Shown here: piece by piece, positions 1-4,648 of the stretch
Numbering within the stretch: position 1 is the first letter of the stretch
How the letters are laid out: every line of letters begins with the position of its first letter
Source of the DNA: an uncultured Oscillospiraceae bacterium
GTDB taxonomy: Bacteria; Bacillota; Clostridia; Oscillospirales; Oscillospiraceae
Length of the DNA: 5,121 nt
Direction: 5' to 3'
NCBI GenBank assembly: GCA_934630985.1
Contig: CAKTXO010000120.1
Span: forward strand, 1-5,121
Made by a program: the position numbers and the translations under genes
Notes under the pieces: generated by a model
Databases searched by the model: none
The model's input: only the letters and a program-made list of their open reading frames with translations
Told to the model about the DNA's origin: nothing

Positions 1-77
1 CCATCAGTGTCAACGTTTCCGGTCAGATTGCCTCGGTGGTGGCAGGCGGCCTGATTCTGTCCCTGATGGGCTATTAA
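1..77 (+). CDS. Sodium-translocating decarboxylase beta subunit, C-terminal end (partial)
   Basis: Only the last 24 codons are present, read from base 3 to the TAA at 75-77. The peptide contains SGQIASVVAGGLILSLMGY, which matches the C-terminal hydrophobic helix of the OadB/GcdB/MmdB family, whose members usually end in a GQI-SV-AGG-LL-L-G pattern. Members of this family form the membrane channel that couples decarboxylation of oxaloacetate, glutaconyl-CoA or methylmalonyl-CoA to sodium export. The substrate cannot be decided from this fragment, because specificity lies in the alpha subunit outside the window. The next gene, an OadG-like small membrane peptide, supports the assignment. Its ribosome site overlaps this stop codon, so the two are translationally close. 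The call rests on a short tail plus context. Confidence 0.78.
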   Translation, partial: ISVNVSGQIASVVAGGLILSLMGY

Positions 78-84
78 GGAGGTG
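76..84 (+). promoter_or_regulatory. Strong ribosome binding site overlapping an upstream stop codon
   Basis: AAGGAGGTG is a near-perfect Shine-Dalgarno sequence six bases before the ATG at 91. Its first two bases are the last two of the upstream TAA. It fixes the start of the 41-residue ORF and argues strongly that such a short gene is really translated. Confidence 0.85.
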
Positions 85-90
85 TTCGTT

Positions 91-216
91 ATGCTGTATC
101 CGGATGCGTTGGCTCAAACCCTTCCCATGCTGGGAAAGGGCATGGTCGGTATCTTCCTGGTCATCGGCGCGATTGCCGTGGTCATCTGGCTTCTGAACAA
201 GCTGACATCAAAATAG
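91..216 (+). CDS. OadG-related small membrane subunit of a sodium-pump decarboxylase
   Basis: This complete gene of 41 residues sits behind an excellent ribosome site. After a short polar N-terminus (about residues 1-10) it has a single hydrophobic segment at about residues 12-35 (GMVGIFLVIGAIAVVIWLLN), followed by a short basic tail. This resembles the N-terminal membrane anchor of OadG-type gamma subunits, which hold the decarboxylase complex together at the membrane, but the usual hydrophilic C-terminal half is missing. Immediate placement after the beta subunit supports a role as a minimal assembly or stabilising subunit. The gene is only 13 bases from the preceding stop and is surely in the same operon. 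The operon appears to end here, since the next gene lies on the other strand. A truncated ordinary gamma subunit is the alternative, but the strong ribosome site and clean end make an intact small protein more likely. Confidence 0.8.
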   Translation: MLYPDALAQTLPMLGKGMVGIFLVIGAIAVVIWLLNKLTSK

Positions 217-248
217 GAAAAGGGAAGGGCGGCTCGGATGAGCCGCCC
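211..248 (-). terminator. Terminator-like hairpin for minus-strand transcripts (aroF), distal end of repeat
   Basis: Read on the minus strand, a perfect 9-bp stem (227-235 with 240-248, loop of 4) is followed by a pyrimidine-rich tail, TTCCCTTTTCCTATTTT. The tail is T-rich but interrupted, so efficiency is uncertain. On the plus strand the same hairpin has no T tract. A transcript from aroF would cross the whole inverted repeat before reaching it. Confidence 0.5.
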
Positions 249-268
249 GCAGACTGTCGAAAAACCAT

Positions 269-309
269 GTCATTGCGAGGCAGTGCGCACACTGCCGTGG
301 CAATCCCCC
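269..309 (+). repeat. 41-nt palindromic module, left copy
   Basis: This module folds as an outer stem ATTGC/GCAAT, an internal loop, and a 7-bp inner stem (GGCAGTG/CACTGCC) closed by the loop CGCA. The GTCATTGCGAGG start and GGCAATC end resemble palindromic intergenic repeats that I recall from many bacterial genomes. That resemblance is from memory and was not searched. Confidence 0.7.
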
Positions 310-358
310 TAATTTTCAAACATTTTAGATCATAAACCAGTGGCTTTTACTTCTATCC

Positions 359-399
359 GGGGGATTCCCACACCAGTCTGCGGACTGGTTTGGAATGAC
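359..399 (-). repeat. 41-nt palindromic module, right copy (inverted)
   Basis: Read on the minus strand, it matches the left module at 32 of 41 positions with no gaps. Its outer stem is ATTCC/GGAAT, its inner stem ACCAGTC/GACTGGT, and its loop is the same CGCA. Eight of the nine differences from the left copy form four compensatory pair changes. Confidence 0.7.
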
Positions 400-431
400 A
401 ACGTATCTTTCGGACTTTTTTGACACGCTGA

Positions 432-464
432 GGGCGGCTCATCCGAGCCGCCCTTCCCAATTTT
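432..464 (+). terminator. Terminator-like hairpin for the decarboxylase operon (plus strand)
   Basis: A perfect 9-bp stem (432-440 with 445-453, loop ATCC) is followed by TTCCCAATTTT on the plus strand. The tail is better placed for plus-strand termination than anything directly after the 41-residue gene. It also overlaps the region just past the aroF stop on the opposite strand. Confidence 0.55.
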
Positions 465-466
465 CT

Positions 467-1495
467 TCAAAACAGTTCCGCAATTTCTTTCACCAGCCGT
501 TCCGTCTCCGGCCAGCCGATGCAGGGGTCGGTGATGGATTTTCCGTAAACACCCTCGCCGATCTTCTGGCTGCCGTTTTCCAAGTAAGACTCGATCATAA
601 AGCCCTTGACCATGGAACGAATCTGGGCACTGTGGCGGCAGGTGTAGAGCACATCCTTGCAGATTCTGGGCTGCTGGTCATACTTTTTGGCGGAATTGGA
701 GTGATTGGTGTCCACAATCAGCGCCATATTCTGAAGTCCCTTGGCCTGATAATTCTGATACAGGTGCTCCAAATCCTCATAGTGGTAGTTGGGAATGGCC
801 TCGCCATGCTTATTCACATAGCCCCGGAGGATGGCATGAGCCAGGGGATTGCCGGTGGTGTCCACTTCCCAGCCACGGTAAATGAAGGCGTGTCCGCTCT
901 GGGCGGCCAGAATGGAATTGAGCATGACGGAAATATCCCCGCTGGTGGGGTTCTTCATACCCACCGGCACGGCAATGCCGCTGGAAGTCAGCCGGTGCTC
1001 CTGATTTTCCACGCTCCGGGCCCCCACGGCCACATAGGCCAGCAAATCGGAAAGATACCGGTAATTGTCCGGGTACAGCATTTCATCGGCAGTGGACAGG
1101 CCGGTTTCCGCCAGCACATTGGTGTGGAGCCGGCGAATGGCAATGACACCTTGGAGCATGTCGGGCTTGCCCTCCGGGTCTGGCTGGTGCAGAAGCCCCT
1201 TGTAGCCCGCGCCGGTGGTTCGGGGCTTGTTGGTGTACACCCGGGGAATCAGCAGGAGCTTGTCCTTCACGGCATCCTGGAGCTTTGCCAGCCGGTGGCA
1301 GTAATCCAGCACCGCGTCCTCCCGATCGGCGGAACAGGGGCCGATGATCAGCACCATCCGATTGTCCTTCCCGGTGAAAATATCCGCAATCTGCCGATCC
1401 CTGGCCTCCTTGACCCGAGCCAGCTCGGCAGTCAGTGGATACTGCTCCTTGATTTCTTTAGGGATGGGCAGCTTGCGCTTGAAATTCATATTCAT
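467..1495 (-). CDS. aroF: Class I 3-deoxy-7-phosphoheptulonate (DAHP) synthase
   Basis: This cytoplasmic enzyme condenses phosphoenolpyruvate and erythrose 4-phosphate into DAHP, the entry to the shikimate pathway. With the chosen start it has 342 residues, close to the 350-356 of E. coli AroG/AroF. Family motifs appear in order: IGPCS (51-55, metal-binding Cys54), RVY and KPRTT (85-94), GARSVENQ (158-165), PVGMKN with the substrate lysine at 181, DTNHSNS with metal histidine 265, metal-ligand glutamate 302 in IESYLENG, and YGKSITDPCIGW with aspartate 323. These correspond to the catalytic and metal residues known in E. coli AroG. The ATG at 1495 was chosen because an extension upstream to 1540 adds only a basic non-conserved 15-residue stretch; the purine-rich AAGAAGAGAG before the ATG is a modest ribosome site. 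The gene is monocistronic in view. The paralog label (F, G or H) is arbitrary, and residues that bind the feedback amino acid in E. coli do not look conserved. Confidence 0.95.
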   Translation of the reverse strand: MNMNFKRKLPIPKEIKEQYPLTAELARVKEARDRQIADIFTGKDNRMVLIIGPCSADREDAVLDYCHRLAKLQDAVKDKLLLIPRVYTNKPRTTGAGYKGLLHQPDPEGKPDMLQGVIAIRRLHTNVLAETGLSTADEMLYPDNYRYLSDLLAYVAVGARSVENQEHRLTSSGIAVPVGMKNPTSGDISVMLNSILAAQSGHAFIYRGWEVDTTGNPLAHAILRGYVNKHGEAIPNYHYEDLEHLYQNYQAKGLQNMALIVDTNHSNSAKKYDQQPRICKDVLYTCRHSAQIRSMVKGFMIESYLENGSQKIGEGVYGKSITDPCIGWPETERLVKEIAELF

Positions 1496-1512
1496 TGAGG
1501 CTCTCTTCTTTC

Positions 1513-1534
1513 TGTGATATTTTCTCACATTGTA
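1513..1534 (-). promoter_or_regulatory. Possible aroF -10 box with overlapping palindrome
   Basis: On the minus strand TACAAT (1534-1529) is a good -10 candidate about 34 bases before the ATG. No convincing -35 lies 17 bases upstream; a TTGACG is present but only 10 bases away. Immediately downstream, at 1513-1529, is the palindrome TGTGA-N7-TCACA, with two further A/T positions partly symmetric. It would cover the predicted transcription start and could be an operator. Both parts are weak calls. Confidence 0.3.
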
Positions 1535-1579
1535 CACCACTTTCCGTCAAAAGGGAAGTCCCAATTGACACGGTATCTA

Positions 1580-1742
1580 GGGAACCTCTGAATAAATCGT
1601 CTGCGGCTGGATAGCGGATCTTTTTCCCTATCCGTGCAGGTTCAAAAGCGGGAAATACATGCAGTATTCCTCCGCTTTTGAACCCTTCGGCTAGAGAAAA
1701 ATCTCTCGCTCCCAGCCCTTGTCGATTTAATCAGAGGATCCC
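1580..1742 (-). repeat. Structured repeat E1 (candidate ncRNA or small mobile element)
   Basis: This is a 163-bp element whose 20-base ends (1580-1599 and 1723-1742) are complementary at 18 of 20 positions. It is placed on the minus strand because its conserved blocks match E2 and E3 in that orientation. These are GAGAGATTTT (1707-1698), GGAATACT (1670-1663), TGCAC (1638-1634), AAAAGATCCGCT (1624-1613) and CCGCAGACGATTT (1606-1594, identical to E2). The predicted fold has a closing stem, a small hairpin (1693-1697/1702-1706), a long central hairpin with a perfect 13-bp stem (1639-1651/1672-1684) capped by AATAC/GTATT, and a third hairpin GGATAG/CTATCC (1609-1614/1628-1633). It encodes no protein. 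It lies between divergent genes, upstream of both, ending 85 bases from the aroF start. Whether it is transcribed is unknown. Confidence 0.8.
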
Positions 1743-1755
1743 TTGTTTTCTCATA

Positions 1756-1784
1756 TGGACAAGAAAGCCATTGTGTGGTATGCT
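1756..1784 (+). promoter_or_regulatory. Predicted sigma-A promoter for the GH25 lipoprotein gene
   Basis: TGGACA (1756-1761) and TATGCT (1779-1784) are separated by exactly 17 bases, with an extended -10 TG at 1776-1777. Transcription would start near 1791, about 25 bases before the ATG. E1 therefore lies upstream of the promoter and outside this leader. Confidence 0.55.
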
Positions 1785-1815
1785 AACGCTATCTTCAGCA
1801 AAGGAAACACAAACT

Positions 1816-3414
1816 ATGATACAGAGAATTCCATTCTACAAGGCAGTGGCTCTGACCCTGACGGCGGCGATGCTGGTAGGCTTTCTGGCAGGCTGCTCCC
1901 TGAAAAAGCGGGTCACCAAGGAAACGGACGAGACCACCATTGGCATCGATGTAGCCCGGTATCAGGGTACCATCGACTGGACGGCAGTGTCCCATTCCGA
2001 GGTGGACTTTGCCATGATCCGGGTGGGCTACCGGGGACGCTCCGATGGGCTGATCAAGGAGGATCCCAACGGTCGGTATAACCTTCAGGAGGCGGCAAAA
2101 GCGGAGATTCCCATGGGCGCCTATTTCTTCTCCACCGCCATCAGCCAGGAGGAAGCGCAGGAAGAAGCGGACTGGATGGCGGAAGTCCTGGCAGGCTACC
2201 CCATTACCTACCCGGTGGTCTATGACTGCGAGGGATTCAAGGAAGAAACCAGCCGCCAGTTTTCCATGACCAAGCAGGAGCGCACCGACGTGGCGCTGGC
2301 CTTCCTGAGTGCCATTGAAAAGCACGGCTACGAGGGCATGTTCTATGCCTCCAAGGGGGAGCTGGAAGGGGAGAACGACTGGGAAACCGCCCGCATTGCG
2401 GACAAATACAAGATCTGGGTGGCTCAGTATCCGGCTCAGCCCTACCCGGATACCCCCGCATCCACCTACAACGGAACTCATCAGATGTGGCAGTACACCA
2501 CCAACGGGGAAATCCGGGGCATTCGCCAGCCGGTGGACATGAACATTGCCTACTTTGGCTATGACGGCATTGAACCGGCCAAGAGCAAGAAAACCCCTGC
2601 TCAGGCGGAGCCGGACGTGGAGGCTATGATGGACTTCACCGAGGTCAGCGAGCAGGTCACCGCCCGGGACGAGACCAACATGCGCAACATCCCCAGCCAG
2701 GGGGACGACAGCGTGGTGCTGTTTACTCTGAAAAACGGAGAAATCGCTCAGCGGATTGCCGTCAGCACCAGCGGCTGGTCGAAAATTCTCTATGAAGGGA
2801 ACATCTATTACGCTGTATCCAGCTACCTGACCACAGATTTGGGCTACACACCGCCGGACGAGAAGACCCTGGAACAGGAAGACGGAATTCAAACCCAGTT
2901 TACCGCGGTGAACGATGTGGTGACCGCAAAAAAAGTGGTGAATCTGCGAAAGCTTCCCAGCGTGGAGCACGAGGACGCGGTGGTGCTGACTCAGCTTCAG
3001 GCGGGGGATACCGCCAATCGGGTGGGTATCAGCGAAAACGGCTGGTCGAAGCTGGAATATCAGGGTATGACCTGCTACGCCGTCACCAGCTACCTCAAGG
3101 TAGTGGGCGGCGGAGAAGGGGAGACCCAGCCCACCCAAGCAGCCACTCCCGCCGCCGAACCGACCCAGTCCTCCGGACAGGTTCAGATTCAGACCCAGTT
3201 TGAGGACATTCAGGATCAGGTCACAGCCAAGGTAGAGGTAAATCTGCGATCTCTTCCCAGCGTGGAGGATCCTAGCTGTGTGGTGGTGGCCACCCTGAAA
3301 AACGGCGAGATCGTGACCAGAACCGGCATCAACCGGGACGTAGGCTGGTCGAGAGTGATTTACAATGGGCAGACCCTGTACTGCGTAAGCAACTATCTGA
3401 CGGCAGCAGGCTGA
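1816..3414 (+). CDS. GH25 lysozyme-family lipoprotein with three C-terminal SH3-like repeats
   Basis: A predicted secreted, lipid-anchored muramidase that would cleave MurNAc-GlcNAc bonds in peptidoglycan at the cell surface. The 532-residue protein starts with a lipoprotein signal: basic N-terminus, hydrophobic core at about 9-23, and lipobox LAGC with Cys27. The GH25 domain spans about 42-250, with GIDVARYQG (43-51), the catalytic acidic pair in YPVVYDCEGF (Asp137, Glu139), HQMWQY (222-227) and VDMNIAYF (240-247), all typical of the family. Three SH3b-like repeats follow at about 274-340, 362-429 and 462-530. Each carries an R-x-x-P-S core (N-x-R-x-I-P-S in the first, N-L-R-x-L-P-S in the others), a GWS motif and a YxVSSYL-like end. 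The last linker (430-461) is rich in Gly, Pro, Thr and Gln. The ATG at 1816 follows AAAGGA (1800-1805) at slightly long spacing. The open frame extends to 1678, but that part lies in repeat E1 and upstream of the promoter and would bury the signal peptide. The GNAT gene follows after 11 bases. Confidence 0.92.
   Translation: MIQRIPFYKAVALTLTAAMLVGFLAGCSLKKRVTKETDETTIGIDVARYQGTIDWTAVSHSEVDFAMIRVGYRGRSDGLIKEDPNGRYNLQEAAKAEIPMGAYFFSTAISQEEAQEEADWMAEVLAGYPITYPVVYDCEGFKEETSRQFSMTKQERTDVALAFLSAIEKHGYEGMFYASKGELEGENDWETARIADKYKIWVAQYPAQPYPDTPASTYNGTHQMWQYTTNGEIRGIRQPVDMNIAYFGYDGIEPAKSKKTPAQAEPDVEAMMDFTEVSEQVTARDETNMRNIPSQGDDSVVLFTLKNGEIAQRIAVSTSGWSKILYEGNIYYAVSSYLTTDLGYTPPDEKTLEQEDGIQTQFTAVNDVVTAKKVVNLRKLPSVEHEDAVVLTQLQAGDTANRVGISENGWSKLEYQGMTCYAVTSYLKVVGGGEGETQPTQAATPAAEPTQSSGQVQIQTQFEDIQDQVTAKVEVNLRSLPSVEDPSCVVVATLKNGEIVTRTGINRDVGWSRVIYNGQTLYCVSNYLTAAG
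2635..3405 (+). repeat. Three tandem SH3-like domain repeats within the GH25 gene
   Basis: Repeat units begin at 2635, 2899 and 3199, with linkers of about 22 and 32 codons. Units two and three are closest, sharing CTTCCCAGCGTGGAG and an ACCCAGTTT lead-in. The string GGCTGGTCGA occurs once in each unit (2773, 3040, 3343), encoding GWS. The array looks like internal duplication that has since diverged. Such domains usually bind cell-wall peptides. Confidence 0.75.
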
Positions 3415-3425
3415 AAGAGGTTTCC

Positions 3426-3926
3426 ATGATGGAAATTCGAGAGGGAACCCGACAGGACATCCAGCGGGTTCTGACGTTCCTGGCGCAGGTCAGGGCGGAG
3501 ATGCCCCACCCGGAGTGGTTCTGCCTGGACACCCCGGAGGAATTCCGGGAGCGGATGGAAAACGGCAGTATGCGGCTGTGGGTTGCGGAGGATGCGCAAC
3601 GGCTGGCGGGGGTATTTACGGTGGTCTACCCAGGCACTTCGCCCATCAACTACGGCTGGAAGCTGAACCTTCCCCCGGAAGACCTTGTGCGGGTAGTGAA
3701 CATGGACACGGCGGCAGTCCACTCGGACTATCGGGGACAGGGCCTGCAGCGCAGGCTCATGGAGACAGCGGAAAGGGAACTGGGGCCGGGAAAAATTCTT
3801 TTATGCACCATCCATCCGGATAACCGATACAGCCTGCGCAATGCCCAGACCGAGGGCTATAAAATCCAGGCAACTCTGCCAATGTACGGCTCCGTTCGAC
3901 ATCTTTTGAGAAAAGACAGCAAATAG
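3426..3926 (+). CDS. GNAT-family N-acetyltransferase
   Basis: A 166-residue cytoplasmic protein predicted to move an acetyl group from acetyl-CoA to an amine; the acceptor is unknown. The acetyl-CoA pyrophosphate-binding motif A is clear at 101-111 (DYRGQGLQRRL), preceded by the beta strand MDTAAVHS. The later HPDNRYSLRNAQTEGY (130-145) is the usual GNAT motif B region with conserved N, S, N and GY. The N-terminal half (IREGTRQDIQRVLTFLAQVR) fits the first strand and helices of the fold. Length is normal for a single-domain GNAT. The start may be ATG 3426 or ATG 3429; AAAGAGG at 3414-3420 gives spacing of five or eight bases. It sits 11 bases after the lipoprotein stop and probably shares its transcript. 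No terminator is visible between its stop and the tRNA promoter 14 bases on, so readthrough into the tRNA is possible. Confidence 0.9.
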   Translation: MMEIREGTRQDIQRVLTFLAQVRAEMPHPEWFCLDTPEEFRERMENGSMRLWVAEDAQRLAGVFTVVYPGTSPINYGWKLNLPPEDLVRVVNMDTAAVHSDYRGQGLQRRLMETAERELGPGKILLCTIHPDNRYSLRNAQTEGYKIQATLPMYGSVRHLLRKDSK

Positions 3927-3939
3927 CCAAAAATAACTA

Positions 3940-3968
3940 TTGACAAACCGCTTTGCCTATGGTATCAT
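3940..3968 (+). promoter_or_regulatory. Strong sigma-A promoter for tRNA-Leu
   Basis: A perfect TTGACA (3940-3945), a 17-base spacer and TATCAT (3963-3968) with an extended TG at 3960-3961. Predicted start is near 3975, giving a 5' leader of about 24 bases before the mature tRNA. This is the best consensus promoter in the window. Confidence 0.85.
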
Positions 3969-3998
3969 AAGCAAGTCGTTGAGAGACGGCGCACATAT

Positions 3999-4086
3999 GG
4001 GCGAGTGGTGGAATTGGTAGACTCGCTAGATTCAGGTTCTAGTGTTCACTGCGGACGTGCGGGTTCAAGTCCCGCCTCGCCCACCA
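3999..4086 (+). tRNA. tRNA-Leu (anticodon CAG)
   Basis: An 88-nt class II tRNA including an encoded CCA end (4084-4086). The acceptor stem is GGGCGAG (3999-4005) with CTCGCCC (4076-4082) and discriminator A. The anticodon stem CTAGA/TCTAG encloses TTCAGGT, placing anticodon CAG at 4033-4035, which reads CUG leucine codons. CTG is used heavily by the genes here. A long variable arm follows (about 4043-4058), as expected for leucine. The T stem is GCGGG/CCCGC with loop TTCAAGT (4064-4070). Own promoter upstream and own terminator directly downstream. Confidence 0.97.
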
Positions 4087-4087
4087 A

Positions 4088-4117
4088 AGAGACATCCCTT
4101 TCGGGATGTCTCTTTTT
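4088..4117 (+). terminator. Rho-independent terminator of tRNA-Leu
   Basis: A perfect 11-bp stem AGAGACATCCC/GGGATGTCTCT with loop TTTC, then a run of T residues to 4117. It begins one base after the CCA end. This is a textbook intrinsic terminator. Confidence 0.95.
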
Positions 4118-4189
4118 GTATTCAAGGGAAGGGGAGAGGGAAGTCACTCCAACTCAAAATAGCAGGTTACATAATTATACAAGGGGACG

Positions 4190-4318
4190 ATGCACTCATC
4201 GATCCGCAAATTGCAAAGCTACGCTTATATTCCAAGCCTCATGGAAGCTTTCGGTTCTGGTTCCTCCGGAGGCAATGTTCTTGTCTCGGCAAGAACATTG
4301 AGAAGTAAGCGGGCTTAA
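4190..4318 (+). CDS. Doubtful small ORF, 42 codons, ending exactly where E2 begins
   Basis: The ATG at 4190 follows AAGGGG (4181-4186) at only three bases, which is close for a ribosome site. The peptide is mildly basic, with a Gly/Ser patch (FGSGSSGGN) and an Arg/Lys-rich end (RTLRSKRA). It has no signal peptide, membrane segment or motif I recognise. The ATG is inside the small hairpin CGATG-CACT-CATCG (4188-4201). Another frame across the same DNA is open as well, so the reading frame itself is uncertain. The stop codon TAA at 4316-4318 abuts the first base of E2. It may instead be part of a structured noncoding transcript or decayed sequence. Confidence 0.25.
   Translation: MHSSIRKLQSYAYIPSLMEAFGSGSSGGNVLVSARTLRSKRA
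4274..4299. other. 10-bp perfect hairpin
   Basis: AATGTTCTTG and CAAGAACATT pair perfectly around TCTCGG. No T tract follows on either strand, so it is not a convincing terminator. It lies 19 bases before E2 and within the doubtful ORF. Nearby CCTCCGGAGG (4263-4272) is a further palindrome, so the stretch 4188-4318 may be structured RNA. Confidence 0.5.
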
Positions 4319-4478
4319 GTAACCGATGATGAAATCGGCAAGCGTTATCGGTGAGAGATTTTGTCACGAATGAAAGTTTGAAAAGTGCCGGAATACTTTA
4401 TGTATTTCAAGCTTTTCAAACTGCACAGTCGGGGCAAAAGATCCGCTGAGAACCGCAGACGATTTCATCATTGGTTAC
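4319..4478 (+). repeat. Structured repeat E2 (candidate ncRNA or small mobile element)
   Basis: A 160-nt element with 19-base complementary ends (4319-4337 and 4460-4478). The single mismatch is a G opposite T, so all 19 positions can pair in plus-strand RNA. Conserved blocks are GAGAGATTTT (4353-4362), GGAATACT (4390-4397), TGCAC (4422-4426), AAAAGATCCGCT (4436-4447) and CCGCAGACGATTT (4453-4465). The predicted fold has hairpin 1 GTGA/TCAC (4351-4354/4364-4367) and hairpin 2 GTTTGAAAAG/CTTTTCAAAC (4376-4385/4412-4421) with an AATAC/GTATT cap (4392-4396/4402-4406). Hairpin 3 is CAG-t-CGG with CCG-CTG (4426-4432/4443-4448). Stem sequences differ from those of E1 and E3. No ORF belongs to it. 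Confidence 0.82.
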
Positions 4479-4506
4479 GAAAGGGCGCTGCCGAAAAGCC
4501 GCCCCC

Positions 4507-4620
4507 TTAAGAATCCCCCGGCCGCACCGCCGGAAGCGCATCAAAATATTTCAGGTTGCTGTGGAATGCATTCGGATTGAGCACCGTGTCCCACTGATAA
4601 TCTGTAGTCCAGGCATTCAC
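4507..4620 (-). pseudogene. Probable 3' remnant of an unidentified minus-strand gene
   Basis: The minus frame ending at TAA (4507-4509) reads, in part, TTDYQWDTVLNPNAFHSNLK and then YFDALPAVRPGDS. It uses CTG, GTG, CCG and GAC codons like the real genes here and looks like genuine protein sequence. The frame is closed by TAG at 4633-4635, and the only start inside is a GTG at 4618-4620 without a ribosome site. An intact protein of 37 residues is therefore possible but unlikely. The upstream end runs into the palindrome at 4605-4635, as if a larger gene had been cut there. I do not recognise the family. The plus-strand ORF over the same bases is its shadow. Confidence 0.35.
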
Positions 4621-4645
4621 CGAATGTCTGGACTATTTGCATTTT
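4605..4645 (+). terminator. Terminator-like 14-bp palindrome
   Basis: Bases 4605-4618 pair with 4622-4635 over 14 positions (one G-T) around the loop ACC. The stem is followed by TTTGCATTTT on the plus strand. It would end any plus-strand transcript passing through E2. The minus strand has no T tract after it. It overlaps the coding remnant at 4507-4620. Confidence 0.55.
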
Positions 4646-4648
4646 CAT

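Larger units (their letters stand above)
222..458. repeat. 237-bp inverted repeat filling the convergent intergenic space
   Basis: The outer 27 bases at each end (222-248 and 432-458) are perfect reverse complements. Each outer arm also contains its own 9-bp hairpin, gggcggctc with gagccgccc. Moving inward, both arms keep a CAG..TGTC.AAAAA block and then a 41-nt module beginning GTCATT. The module is at 269-309 on the left and, as reverse complement, at 359-399 on the right. The central 49 bases (310-358) are unpaired and AT-rich. Between the CAG block and GTCATT the right arm is longer by about 12 bases, so the repeat is imperfect internally. It lies between convergent genes and looks like a small non-coding element or a compound bidirectional terminator. 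No transposase or obvious target-site duplication is visible. Confidence 0.85.

Noticed and set aside
395..1498. Long plus-strand open frame of 367 codons
   Set aside because: It is antisense to the DAHP synthase, which has all expected motifs. The plus frame has no family pattern or ribosome site and begins in the intergenic repeat.
1639..1684. Central E1 hairpin as an intrinsic terminator
   Set aside because: The 13-bp stem is strong, but no T run follows on either strand and it is an internal, conserved part of the E fold.
1580..1742. E1 as an ordinary MITE with fixed terminal repeats
   Set aside because: Terminal sequences differ among E1, E2 and E3 while pairing within each copy is preserved, and no clear direct target duplication flanks E1. 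Mobility is not excluded, but a simple MITE does not explain the pattern.
1678..1815. 46-codon upstream extension of the GH25 gene
   Set aside because: It starts inside repeat E1, precedes the predicted promoter and ribosome site, and would place the lipoprotein signal internally.
1795..3138. Long minus-strand open frame of 447 codons
   Set aside because: It is a shadow of the GH25 lipoprotein, caused by GC-rich codon use; the plus strand has catalytic motifs and a signal peptide.
4059..4086. tRNA-Leu 3' end as an integration attachment site
   Set aside because: No duplicate of the tRNA end occurs elsewhere in the window, no integrase is present, and an intact terminator directly follows the tRNA.
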